Shown here in pieces: positions 7,299-13,799 of a stretch of 26,015 bases of DNA. The position numbers and the translations under genes are program-made. Origin of the DNA: UBA3210 sp963653535 (GTDB taxonomy: Bacteria; Bacillota_I; Bacilli_A; RFN20; CAG-449); contig CAVJWU010000020.1 in assembly GCA_963653535.1 (NCBI GenBank), positions 1 through 26,015 of the forward strand, written 5' to 3'. Below the pieces are notes generated by a model. The model made no database searches. It had not been told where the DNA came from and saw nothing but the letters and a program-made list of their open reading frames with translations. Every line of letters starts with the position of its first letter. The stretch's first letter is position 1.

Positions 7299-9473
7299 TT
7301 ATAAATGGAGGACTCTTTCTTTAATTTCTTGAGTTCTACCTTGGTTCCAGAATTGTGAACCGATGTATCCACAAGTTCTACGTGCAACATTTAATTTTGT
7401 TTGATCTCTATTTCCACATTTTGGACATTCCCAAACTAATTTATTATCTGCATCTTTAACAATCATGATTTCACCATCGTATCCACATACTTGGCAATAA
7501 TCAGATTTAGTATTTAGTTCTGCGTACATGATATTTTCATAAATAAATTTCATAACTTCTAATACTGCAGGAATATTGTTATTTAAATTAGGAACTTCTA
7601 CGTAAGAGATCGCTCCTCCTGGAGATAACTTTTGGAATTTAGATTCAAATGCTAATTTATCGAAAGCATTAATTTCTTCTGTAACTTTAATATGGTATGA
7701 ATTAGTGATGTAGTTCTTATCAGTTACACCTTCAATAATACCAAATCTCTTTTGTAAACTCTTCGCGAATTTATAAGTTGTTGATTCAAGTGGTGTACCA
7801 TAGATTGAAAAATCGATATTTTCTTTTTTCTTCCAAGTATTACATGCATTATTTAATTTTCTCATAATACGTAATCCTAATTCTTCACCGTCTTTTGAAG
7901 TTAATTTTTGACCGATTAATTTGTATACACATTCCCAAAGACCGGCATAACCTAATGAAATAGTTGAATAACCTCCATAGAGAAGTTTATCAATTGGTTC
8001 ACCTTTTTTTAGTCTTGCAAGCGCCCCATATTGCCATAAGATTGGTGCAGAATCTGATAATGTACCTTTTAATCTATTATGTCTACACATTAAAGCTCTG
8101 TAACATAAGTCTAGTCGATCATCGAGAATCTTCCAGAAATCATCCATATCTTTCGAGGAGCAAGCAACATCAACTAAGTTAATAGTTACAACACCTTGGT
8201 TAAATCTACCATAATATTTAGGTTTACCATTCTCATCAACATATGGAGTTAAGAAAGATCTACATCCCATACATGGATAACAATGTCCTTCACCATTCGC
8301 ATCTATTTTTAATTCAAGCATCTTCTTTTCAGAAATATAATCAGGAACTAATCTTTTTGCAGAGCATTTTGCCGCAAGTTCAGTTAAATACCAATATCTA
8401 GAACCTTCTTTAATATTATCTTCTTCAAGCACATAAATTAATTTAGGGAAAGCTGGAGTAATCCAAACACCTTGTTCATTTTTTACCCCTTGGTATCTTT
8501 CTCTTAATACTTCTTCAATAATTAAAGCTAAATCATCTTTAGTTCTACCATCTTCAATTTCGTTTAAATACATGAATACAGTGACAAATGGTGCTTGACC
8601 ATTTGTAGTCATTAATGTAACTACTTGATATTGAATAGTTTGAACACCTTTTTTAATTTCTTCTCTTACTCTAGTTTCAACAATATTCTTAATTTGATCT
8701 TCAGTATAAGAAATATTATTAGTTTCGAATTCATTCTTTACTTCTTTAGTAATCTTTTCTCTTGAAACTTGAACAAAAGGAGCTAAATGACTTAAAGAAA
8801 TTGATTGACCACCATATTGATTAGAAGCGACTTGGGCGATAATTTGTGTTGCAATATTACAAGCAGTAGAGAATGATTTAGGTTTTTCAATCATTGTTCC
8901 CGAAATGACTGTGCCATTTTGTAACATATCTTCAAGATCAACTAAATCACAGTTATGCATATGTTGTGCGAAGTAGTCTGCATCATGGAAATGAATAATA
9001 CCTTCTTCATGTGCTTTAACGATATCTTCTGGAAGGAGGAATCTCTTAGTAACATCTTTAGAAACTTCACCAGCCATATAATCTCTTTGAACAGAGTTAA
9101 CAGTTGGATTTTTATTAGAATTTTCTTGTTTTACTTCTTCATTATTGCATTCAATTAAAGACATAATTTGAGCGTCAGTAGTATTTGCTTTTCTTACTAA
9201 AGCTCTTTGATAACGGTAGGTAATATAATTTTTTGCAAGTGCGAAAAATTTTCTTTCCATCAATTCAGTTTCAACCATATCTTGGATTTCTTCAACAGTG
9301 AGAGCTCTTTTAATAGATTTCATGCTAGAACAAATCTTACCAGCAATTTCAAAAATTTCTTCTTCAGAGATTTTGTTAATTTCATCGACAGTTGCGTTAG
9401 CTTTTTCCATAGCTGCGACAATCTTTTTAATATCGAATTTTACTTCTGAACCATTTCTTTTAATTATCTTCAT
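7299..9473 (-). CDS. nrdD: Anaerobic (class III) ribonucleoside-triphosphate reductase NrdD
   Basis: A 724-residue glycyl-radical enzyme that makes deoxynucleoside triphosphates under anaerobic conditions. Seen in order: N-terminal ATP-cone allosteric domain (about 1-90, starting MKIIKRNGSEVKFD); the catalytic barrel with the SFSTACNIATQI segment and CMGCRSFLTPY; a C-terminal zinc site with CQVC (Cys660, Cys663) and CPKC (Cys683, Cys686); and the glycyl-radical loop RRTCGYIGS with Gly702. Full length and intact. The oxygen-sensitive mechanism implies anaerobic growth. It leads the nrdDG operon. Its promoter and an apparent attenuator lie in the 295-base gap before pepT. The start has a GGGAGAGGGAG ribosome region shortly upstream. 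Confidence 0.97.
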   Translation of the reverse strand: MKIIKRNGSEVKFDIKKIVAAMEKANATVDEINKISEEEIFEIAGKICSSMKSIKRALTVEEIQDMVETELMERKFFALAKNYITYRYQRALVRKANTTDAQIMSLIECNNEEVKQENSNKNPTVNSVQRDYMAGEVSKDVTKRFLLPEDIVKAHEEGIIHFHDADYFAQHMHNCDLVDLEDMLQNGTVISGTMIEKPKSFSTACNIATQIIAQVASNQYGGQSISLSHLAPFVQVSREKITKEVKNEFETNNISYTEDQIKNIVETRVREEIKKGVQTIQYQVVTLMTTNGQAPFVTVFMYLNEIEDGRTKDDLALIIEEVLRERYQGVKNEQGVWITPAFPKLIYVLEEDNIKEGSRYWYLTELAAKCSAKRLVPDYISEKKMLELKIDANGEGHCYPCMGCRSFLTPYVDENGKPKYYGRFNQGVVTINLVDVACSSKDMDDFWKILDDRLDLCYRALMCRHNRLKGTLSDSAPILWQYGALARLKKGEPIDKLLYGGYSTISLGYAGLWECVYKLIGQKLTSKDGEELGLRIMRKLNNACNTWKKKENIDFSIYGTPLESTTYKFAKSLQKRFGIIEGVTDKNYITNSYHIKVTEEINAFDKLAFESKFQKLSPGGAISYVEVPNLNNNIPAVLEVMKFIYENIMYAELNTKSDYCQVCGYDGEIMIVKDADNKLVWECPKCGNRDQTKLNVARRTCGYIGSQFWNQGRTQEIKERVLHL

Positions 9474-9503
9474 ATTTTGCTCCCTCTCCCAAATTTTTCG
9501 TCA

Positions 9504-9574
9504 ACAAAAAAACAAATATGCCTTTTTCAAGGTTATTATTTGTTTCCGTAAGCTATTATCCTGCTTGCGAAACG
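9504..9574 (-). promoter_or_regulatory. Structured nrdD leader, candidate attenuator or riboswitch
   Basis: Read on the minus strand, an upstream hairpin (GTTTC/GAAAC at 9573-9569 with 9546-9542, inner AAGC/GCTT, loop AGGATAATA) is followed by a terminator-like hairpin (AACAAATA at 9544-9537 with TATTTGTT at 9518-9511, inner CCTT/AAGG), then a T-rich run at 9512-9506. The two hairpins share bases 9542-9544, so forming one weakens the other. The layout is that of transcription attenuation. I do not recognise the upper hairpin as a known riboswitch class. Confidence 0.5.
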
Positions 9575-9622
9575 TTGTAAATAAAATATATCAATTTTGA
9601 GTCTTAATGTAAACTAAATATC

Positions 9623-9650
9623 GTTATAAAAGTAATGAAAATTTTTTCAA
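9623..9650 (-). promoter_or_regulatory. Candidate nrdDG promoter
   Basis: On the minus strand TTGAAA (9650-9645) and TATAAC (9628-9623) are separated by 16 bases. Transcription would begin near 9616, giving a leader of about 140 bases that contains the two competing hairpins. Confidence 0.55.
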
Positions 9651-9731
9651 ATTTACACCTCCCATTATCAGTGTATAGCTTAGTATTTTTTTAGTAATTT
9701 TTATTATCTTAAATTAATATTCATCTTAAAG

Positions 9732-9740
9732 TGATATAAT
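9732..9740 (+). promoter_or_regulatory. Extended -10 promoter of pepT
   Basis: TGATATAAT is a perfect TG-N-TATAAT extended -10. No good -35 is present at the usual distance, as is common for this promoter type. The start site would be near 9747, a short leader of about 22 bases. Confidence 0.65.
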
Positions 9741-9768
9741 GTTACTAATATTAAGAAAGGAAAAAATT

Positions 9769-10971
9769 ATGTCAAAAGTAGTAGAAAAATTTTTAAGATA
9801 TATCGCGATTGATACCATGAGCGATGAAGAATCAACATTAACTCCAAGTACTTCTATTCAACTCAATTTAGCGAAATTATTAGTTGAAGAACTTCATAAT
9901 CTAGGAATTGATAACGCTTATTTAGATGAATATGGATTAGTATATGCTTATTTAGATGGAGATAACAAACTAGATCCAATCGGTTTAATCGCTCATATGG
10001 ATACTTCCCCTGAATTAATCGGAGGAAATTATAGTCCTCGAATTATTAAAAATTACGATGGCTTAGATATTAAATTAAATGATACATATACAATGTCACC
10101 AAAAGAATTCCCTTCATTAAAAGGAAATGTTGGTCATGATATTATTGTAACTGATGGAAATCATCTTCTTGGAGGAGATGATAAAGCAGGCATTGCCATC
10201 ATCATGGAAATAATGGAATATTATGTAAGTCACAAAGAGATCGTTCATGCACCAATAAGAATTTGTTTTACTCCTGATGAAGAAGTCGGAAGGGGAAGCG
10301 AAAACTTCAATGTAAATAAAATGAAGGCAAAAATCGCTTATACATTAGACGGCGGAAGGTTTAATGATATAAACTATGAAAACTTTAATGCTTATTCAAT
10401 TCAAGTAAAAATTAAAGGTGTTGGAATTCATCCTGGTAGCGCAAAAGGAATTATGGTCAATTCTATCTTAGTTGCACAAGAATTTAATTCTTTATTACCA
10501 AATGAAACTCCTGCAAATACGGAAAAATACGAAGGTTTCTATCATTTAAATGATATTAGAGGAACAGTTGAAGAAACTAATATGTATTATATCGTTAGAG
10601 ATCATGATTCTAATAAAATACATGAAAGAGTCGGTAAATTTTTTGAAATTGAAAGAAAATTATCTTTAAAATATCCTCACGCTCATATCGAAGTAATCTC
10701 TAAAGAAGGTTATCACAACATGTATGAATATTTCAAAAATGATATGACTGCAGTTAATAAAGTAACTGCTGCTTATAAGAAATTAAATATTGAACCAACC
10801 TTCACTCCTATTAGAGGAGGAACTGACGGAGCGAGTATTACATTTATGGGTTTACCATGTCCTAATTTAGGAACAGGAGATTATAATTGCCATGGTCGTT
10901 ATGAATATGTTGATATTAACGAAATGGAACAAATGGTTGAAGTTGTCAAAACTTTATTAGAATCTAAATAA
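9769..10971 (+). CDS. pepT: Peptidase T (tripeptide aminopeptidase), M20 family
   Basis: A 400-residue cytosolic di-zinc aminopeptidase that trims the N-terminal residue of tripeptides. Seen: HMDTSPE with His76 and Asp78, GGDDKAG with the bridging Asp (137/138), catalytic DEEVGRG (Glu171/Glu172), metal-binding Asp194 in YTLDGGRF, the dimerisation-domain segment HPGSAKG, RGGTDGA, and the C-terminal metal histidine in CHGRYEY. Length matches the family (about 400-410). The frame runs 10 codons further upstream, but the ATG at 9769 has an AAGAAAGG ribosome site at 9753-9760 and starts the conserved region, and the upstream ATG overlaps the promoter. It is monocistronic, divergent from nrdD and convergent with tadA, and lies on the lagging strand. 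Confidence 0.96.
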   Translation: MSKVVEKFLRYIAIDTMSDEESTLTPSTSIQLNLAKLLVEELHNLGIDNAYLDEYGLVYAYLDGDNKLDPIGLIAHMDTSPELIGGNYSPRIIKNYDGLDIKLNDTYTMSPKEFPSLKGNVGHDIIVTDGNHLLGGDDKAGIAIIMEIMEYYVSHKEIVHAPIRICFTPDEEVGRGSENFNVNKMKAKIAYTLDGGRFNDINYENFNAYSIQVKIKGVGIHPGSAKGIMVNSILVAQEFNSLLPNETPANTEKYEGFYHLNDIRGTVEETNMYYIVRDHDSNKIHERVGKFFEIERKLSLKYPHAHIEVISKEGYHNMYEYFKNDMTAVNKVTAAYKKLNIEPTFTPIRGGTDGASITFMGLPCPNLGTGDYNCHGRYEYVDINEMEQMVEVVKTLLESK

Positions 10972-10977
10972 TAAAAG

Positions 10978-11012
10978 AAAAAGTTGAGTCAATATCGAAA
11001 CTCAACTTTTTT
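10978..11012. terminator. Bidirectional terminator between pepT and tadA
   Basis: AAAAAGTTGAGT (10978-10989) pairs perfectly with ACTCAACTTTTT (11000-11011), loop of 10 bases. A T-run follows on the plus strand, and the A-run before the stem serves as a T-run on the minus strand, so it can end both convergent genes. Confidence 0.88.
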
Positions 11013-11028
11013 GTTTGTAATATTTTTT

Positions 11029-11487
11029 CTAACTTTTCTTATTTCTCTTATTTCTAAAATAATTAGATATTAAAGAAGAACATTCTTCTTTTAATATTCC
11101 TTTTGTAACACTAGGATAATGATTTAAAGGTAAAGAATATAAATCAAATAAACTTCCAAGTGCTCCCATCTTAGGTTCACTCGCTCCAAAGATTACATTT
11201 TTAAAACGAGATTGATAAATCGCTCCAGCACACATAGAACAAGGTTCTAATGTAATATAAATTTCACAATCAATTAATCTCCATGAATTTAATTTTTTAC
11301 ATGCTTTATTAATCGCGATAATTTCTGCATGAGCCAAGGAGTTCTTTTTAGATTCTCTTAGATTATGTCCTCTTGCGATAATCTTATCATCTTTTACAAT
11401 GACGCATCCAATTGGTACTTCATCAATTAATAAAGCTTTTGAAGCTTCTTTTAATGCTTCTAACATATATTTTTCTTCTCTAGTCAT
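11029..11487 (-). CDS. tadA: tRNA(adenine34) deaminase TadA
   Basis: A 152-residue zinc deaminase that converts A34 to inosine in tRNA-Arg(ACG), needed to read CGN codons. Seen: the zinc/catalytic motif HAE (His53, Glu55) and PCSMC (Cys83, Cys86), EVPIGCVIV near 23-31, and the RGHNLRE segment near 39-45. The frame extends to an ATG at 11514, but that part lies inside the SRP RNA. MTREEKYMLEA at 11487 matches the known N-terminus of Bacillus TadA (MTQDELYMKEA), so I start there. There is no clear ribosome site; the start lies about 10 bases beyond the SRP RNA 3' end, so tadA is probably read through from the ffs promoter. The ffs-tadA neighbourhood is shared with Bacillus (tadA-scr-dnaX), but dnaX is absent here. 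Confidence 0.94.
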   Translation of the reverse strand: MTREEKYMLEALKEASKALLIDEVPIGCVIVKDDKIIARGHNLRESKKNSLAHAEIIAINKACKKLNSWRLIDCEIYITLEPCSMCAGAIYQSRFKNVIFGASEPKMGALGSLFDLYSLPLNHYPSVTKGILKEECSSLISNYFRNKRNKKS

Positions 11488-11497
11488 ATAAAATAAA

Positions 11498-11576
11498 AAC
11501 CATTGCACATGCAAGGCAAGCTTAAGGCTGCTACCTTCCGGTCCTGACCTGGTTCACCGCATTGCATCGCAATGGC
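11498..11576 (-). ncRNA. ffs: Small signal recognition particle RNA (4.5S/SRP RNA)
   Basis: On the minus strand the RNA contains the universal SRP domain IV: CCAGGTCAGGACCGGAAGG with GGAA tetraloop, then TAGCAGCC. The ends pair as CCATTGC (11575-11569) with GCAATGG (11506-11500), closing a single hairpin of about 79 nt, the short form without the Alu domain. The 3' end runs into TTTTATTTT. SRP RNA scaffolds Ffh for targeting of membrane proteins. A promoter fits exactly upstream (start near 11576). Confidence 0.95.
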
Positions 11577-11582
11577 ATTAAT

Positions 11583-11611
11583 ATTATATAAATTATCTTT
11601 TATTTAGTAAA
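11583..11611 (-). promoter_or_regulatory. Promoter of the SRP RNA gene
   Basis: TTTACT (11611-11606) and a perfect TATAAT (11588-11583) are 17 bases apart on the minus strand. The predicted start, about 11576, coincides with the first base of the SRP RNA terminal helix. Confidence 0.7.
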
Positions 11612-11614
11612 GAA

Positions 11615-12790
11615 TTATTTTTTCATTGAATTAACTATAATATTTCTTACATCATCTTTAGTTAAATTTGTAAAACCTGCCCCATTAAATAAAATAGTTG
11701 CATTTACACAGTCATCTAAATTATCTTTATTAACTCCTAATGTAGTTACATCCATTACTAATCCAATTTCTTCCATCCAAGATTTCATACAAGAAATACC
11801 TTCGCGAGCGATTTCTTCATCTGTTTTATTATTTGGATTGACATTCCATACATTTAAGGCAAATTTCTTAAATTGAGGAATACCAAATTTTAAAACATAA
11901 TTATAATAAGCAATTGAAACCGCGGATAAAGTCATACCATGAGTTGCGTTAGTTACTGCCCCGATAGCTTGACCTATCATATGCACCATCCAATCAGTAG
12001 TCTTACCTTTTTCAACTAAGGTATTTAATGCCCATGTTGCATCCCACATAATATTACTTCTTGCTTCATAATTTAAATGGTCTTTAAGTGCGACTTTACT
12101 TGAAGAAATTAAACTTCTCATTAATCCTTCCATAATATAATCAGATGCACAATCATCTCCATCAGAGAAATATTGTTCGCAAATATGGTTAAAAGCATCA
12201 TAAATTCCGGCGATCATTTGATATTGTGGTACGCTAAAAGTGAATTCTGGATTTAAAATAGAAAATTTTGGATTCAAATTAGCATTAAACACTTTACCAA
12301 TTTTTAATTTTTGTGATGGGTTAGTAATAACTGAACCGCCATTCATTTCTGAACCAGTACCTACCATTGTTAAAATAGTTCCTACTGGTATAGGTTTACA
12401 AACGCATTCTTCTTGCTTGAGAAAATAATATTCCCATGGATCAGCATCTAAATTAATAGATGCAGATAACGCTTTAGAATAATCAATTACTGATCCTCCT
12501 CCGATTGCGAGAATAAAATCAATTTTATTTTCACGAGCGATCTTAATTCCTTCTAATAATTTTTCATAAGTTGGATTAGGCATTACACCAGAATCTATAA
12601 ACACTTCTTTATTATTATCTATTAAAATTTTAATAACTTTATCGTAGATACCATTTCTTTTAATTGAGCCTCCTCCATAAACAACTAAGATTCTATTTCC
12701 ATATGGTTTTAATTCTTCTTCTAATTTATTAAGTGACTCACGACCAAATATCAATTTCGTTGGATTATAATAAGTAAAATTACCTTTCAT
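11615..12790 (-). CDS. Iron-containing alcohol/aldehyde dehydrogenase, BdhA/YqhD-like
   Basis: A 391-residue group III (Fe-type) dehydrogenase, probably an NADPH-dependent aldehyde reductase or butanol dehydrogenase. Seen: the N-terminal dinucleotide fold with YGGGSIKRNG (38-47), which is the NADPH-type loop of YqhD/BdhA; the second glycine motif GGGS (97-100); VGTGSEMN (143-150); and the metal ligands Asp198, His202 (YDAFNH), His270 and His284 (NATHGM), which match the spacing in YqhD. Length is typical. The start has a good GGAGG ribosome site. The gene is alone; its promoter has the long-spacer inverted-repeat form seen with MerR-type aldehyde-sensing regulators (separate entry). Probable job: aldehyde detoxification or fermentative alcohol formation. 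Exact substrate unknown. Confidence 0.92.
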   Translation of the reverse strand: MKGNFTYYNPTKLIFGRESLNKLEEELKPYGNRILVVYGGGSIKRNGIYDKVIKILIDNNKEVFIDSGVMPNPTYEKLLEGIKIARENKIDFILAIGGGSVIDYSKALSASINLDADPWEYYFLKQEECVCKPIPVGTILTMVGTGSEMNGGSVITNPSQKLKIGKVFNANLNPKFSILNPEFTFSVPQYQMIAGIYDAFNHICEQYFSDGDDCASDYIMEGLMRSLISSSKVALKDHLNYEARSNIMWDATWALNTLVEKGKTTDWMVHMIGQAIGAVTNATHGMTLSAVSIAYYNYVLKFGIPQFKKFALNVWNVNPNNKTDEEIAREGISCMKSWMEEIGLVMDVTTLGVNKDNLDDCVNATILFNGAGFTNLTKDDVRNIIVNSMKK

Positions 12791-12815
12791 TAATTTTTCC
12801 TCCTAACATAATCTT

Positions 12816-12846
12816 ATCTTAAATCCTTAAGTTAACTTTAGGTCAA
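12816..12846 (-). promoter_or_regulatory. Dehydrogenase promoter with MerR/AdhR-like operator
   Basis: On the minus strand TTGACC (12846-12841) and TAAGAT (12821-12816) are 19 bases apart, the long spacer typical of MerR-family promoters. Within it lies CCTAAAG-TTAA-CTTAAGG (12842-12825), a 7-4-7 inverted repeat close to the CTTAAAG-N4-CTTTAAG consensus I recall for the aldehyde-responsive regulator AdhR/NmlR. The regulator gene is not in the window. Confidence 0.65.
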
Positions 12847-12883
12847 GTAGATTTTTAAAAATTTATAAAATATAGTTAAAAGA

Positions 12884-12972
12884 CGAGATTTTCGCTAAAA
12901 AGTGTGGTGTTATATAAATAGTATCTTTTTAGAAACAAAACTTAAGTTTTTCGCTAAAACGCCGAGTGTTTT
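12884..12972. repeat. Paired intergenic motif, copy pair B
   Basis: GATTTTCGCTAAAAAG (from 12887) and GTTTTTCGCTAAAACG (from 12946) carry the same core TTTTCGCTAAAA 59 bases apart in the same orientation. A related pair with 58-base spacing lies at 6652-6740 and a single degenerate copy at 15666-15684. Confidence 0.5.
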
Positions 12973-13032
12973 TTATTTTTTTAGGTTATTTTATAAAATA
13001 AACTTTTTATTTACTAAATTAATTTTTTTACG

Positions 13033-13041
13033 TGTTATAAT
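13033..13041 (+). promoter_or_regulatory. Extended -10 promoter of the ABC operon
   Basis: TGTTATAAT is a perfect TG-N-TATAAT extended -10, 57 bases upstream of the ATPase start codon. No clear -35 is seen. Confidence 0.6.
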
Positions 13042-13097
13042 AAATTATAAAATATTTTAAGTTATTTATAATAACTTATTTATGGGGGAAATCAGTT

Positions 13098-13799
13098 ATG
13101 GCATATATAGAAGCAAAAAATCTATGTAAAACATTTAATGTCAATGGAGTTATTACTGAAGCATTAAAAGATGTTAATTTTAAAATAGAAAAAGGAACAC
13201 TTGTAGTTATTCTTGGTCCATCAGGTGCAGGAAAAACTACTTTATTAAACATGATCGGTGGGATGGATTATATTACTTCAGGAGATCTAGAAGTAGATGG
13301 AACAAAATTATTTGGACTAGATAAGAAAAATTTAACCTTATATCGAAGAAAAGATGTTGGATTCGTTTTCCAATTTTATAATTTAATGGCTAATCTAACC
13401 GCGAAAGAAAATATTGAACTAGCAACTGAAATTTGTAAAGATGCACTTGATGTTAATTTAAGTTTAAGACTTGTTGGTCTAGAAGACAAAAAAGATAATT
13501 TCCCAAGTCAATTATCTGGAGGTCAACAACAAAGAATATCAATCGCACGAGCAATCGCTAAAAATCCAAAATTATTATTATGTGATGAACCTACCGGGGC
13601 TCTTGATATTGAAACAGGTAAACAAATATTAAAATTATTGAATGATTTAGTAAAAAAAGAAGGAAAAACCATTATTATTGTTACCCATAATGCTGCGATA
13701 AAAGATTTAGCTGATCACGTTCTTTACATTAAAAATGGAACAATTGAAAAAGAAGAATTTAACGACCATCCAAAAACTGTTGAGGAGATAAGTTGGTAA
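13098..13799 (+). CDS. ABC transporter ATP-binding protein (MacB/LolD/FtsE-like)
   Basis: A 233-residue ATPase of the class that pairs with FtsX-type permeases. Seen: Walker A GPSGAGKT (40-47), Q-loop Gln92, signature LSGGQ (139-143), Walker B ending CDE (162-164), D-loop GALD (167-170) and switch His197. A strong ribosome site GGGGGA (13084-13089) precedes the ATG. The stop codon overlaps the permease start (TAATG), so the two form one translationally coupled operon. ATPases of this family drive mechanotransmission or lipid/peptide export rather than classical pumping. Nothing nearby reveals the substrate. Confidence 0.95.
   Translation: MAYIEAKNLCKTFNVNGVITEALKDVNFKIEKGTLVVILGPSGAGKTTLLNMIGGMDYITSGDLEVDGTKLFGLDKKNLTLYRRKDVGFVFQFYNLMANLTAKENIELATEICKDALDVNLSLRLVGLEDKKDNFPSQLSGGQQQRISIARAIAKNPKLLLCDEPTGALDIETGKQILKLLNDLVKKEGKTIIIVTHNAAIKDLADHVLYIKNGTIEKEEFNDHPKTVEEISW

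Larger units (their letters stand above)
12791..13097. other. 307-base divergent intergenic region
   Basis: Very A+T rich. It holds the dehydrogenase promoter/operator (12816-12846), the motif pair B (12884-12972), and the extended -10 promoter of the ABC operon (13033-13041). An 8-bp inverted repeat, CTAAAAAG (12895-12902) with CTTTTTAG (12924-12931), could form a hairpin. No coding frame or known RNA family was recognised in the rest. Confidence 0.7.

Noticed and set aside
9654..9675. TACAC and GTGTA inverted repeat between nrdD and pepT as an NrdR box
   Set aside because: The arms are 12 bases apart, whereas the NrdR box has 8 between its ACAC and GTGT ends and normally occurs in pairs. 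Only a single imperfect-length copy is present.
11488..11514. Upstream ATG as the tadA start
   Set aside because: It lies within the SRP RNA, has no ribosome site, and adds residues not found in TadA proteins. The ATG at 11487 matches the Bacillus N-terminus.
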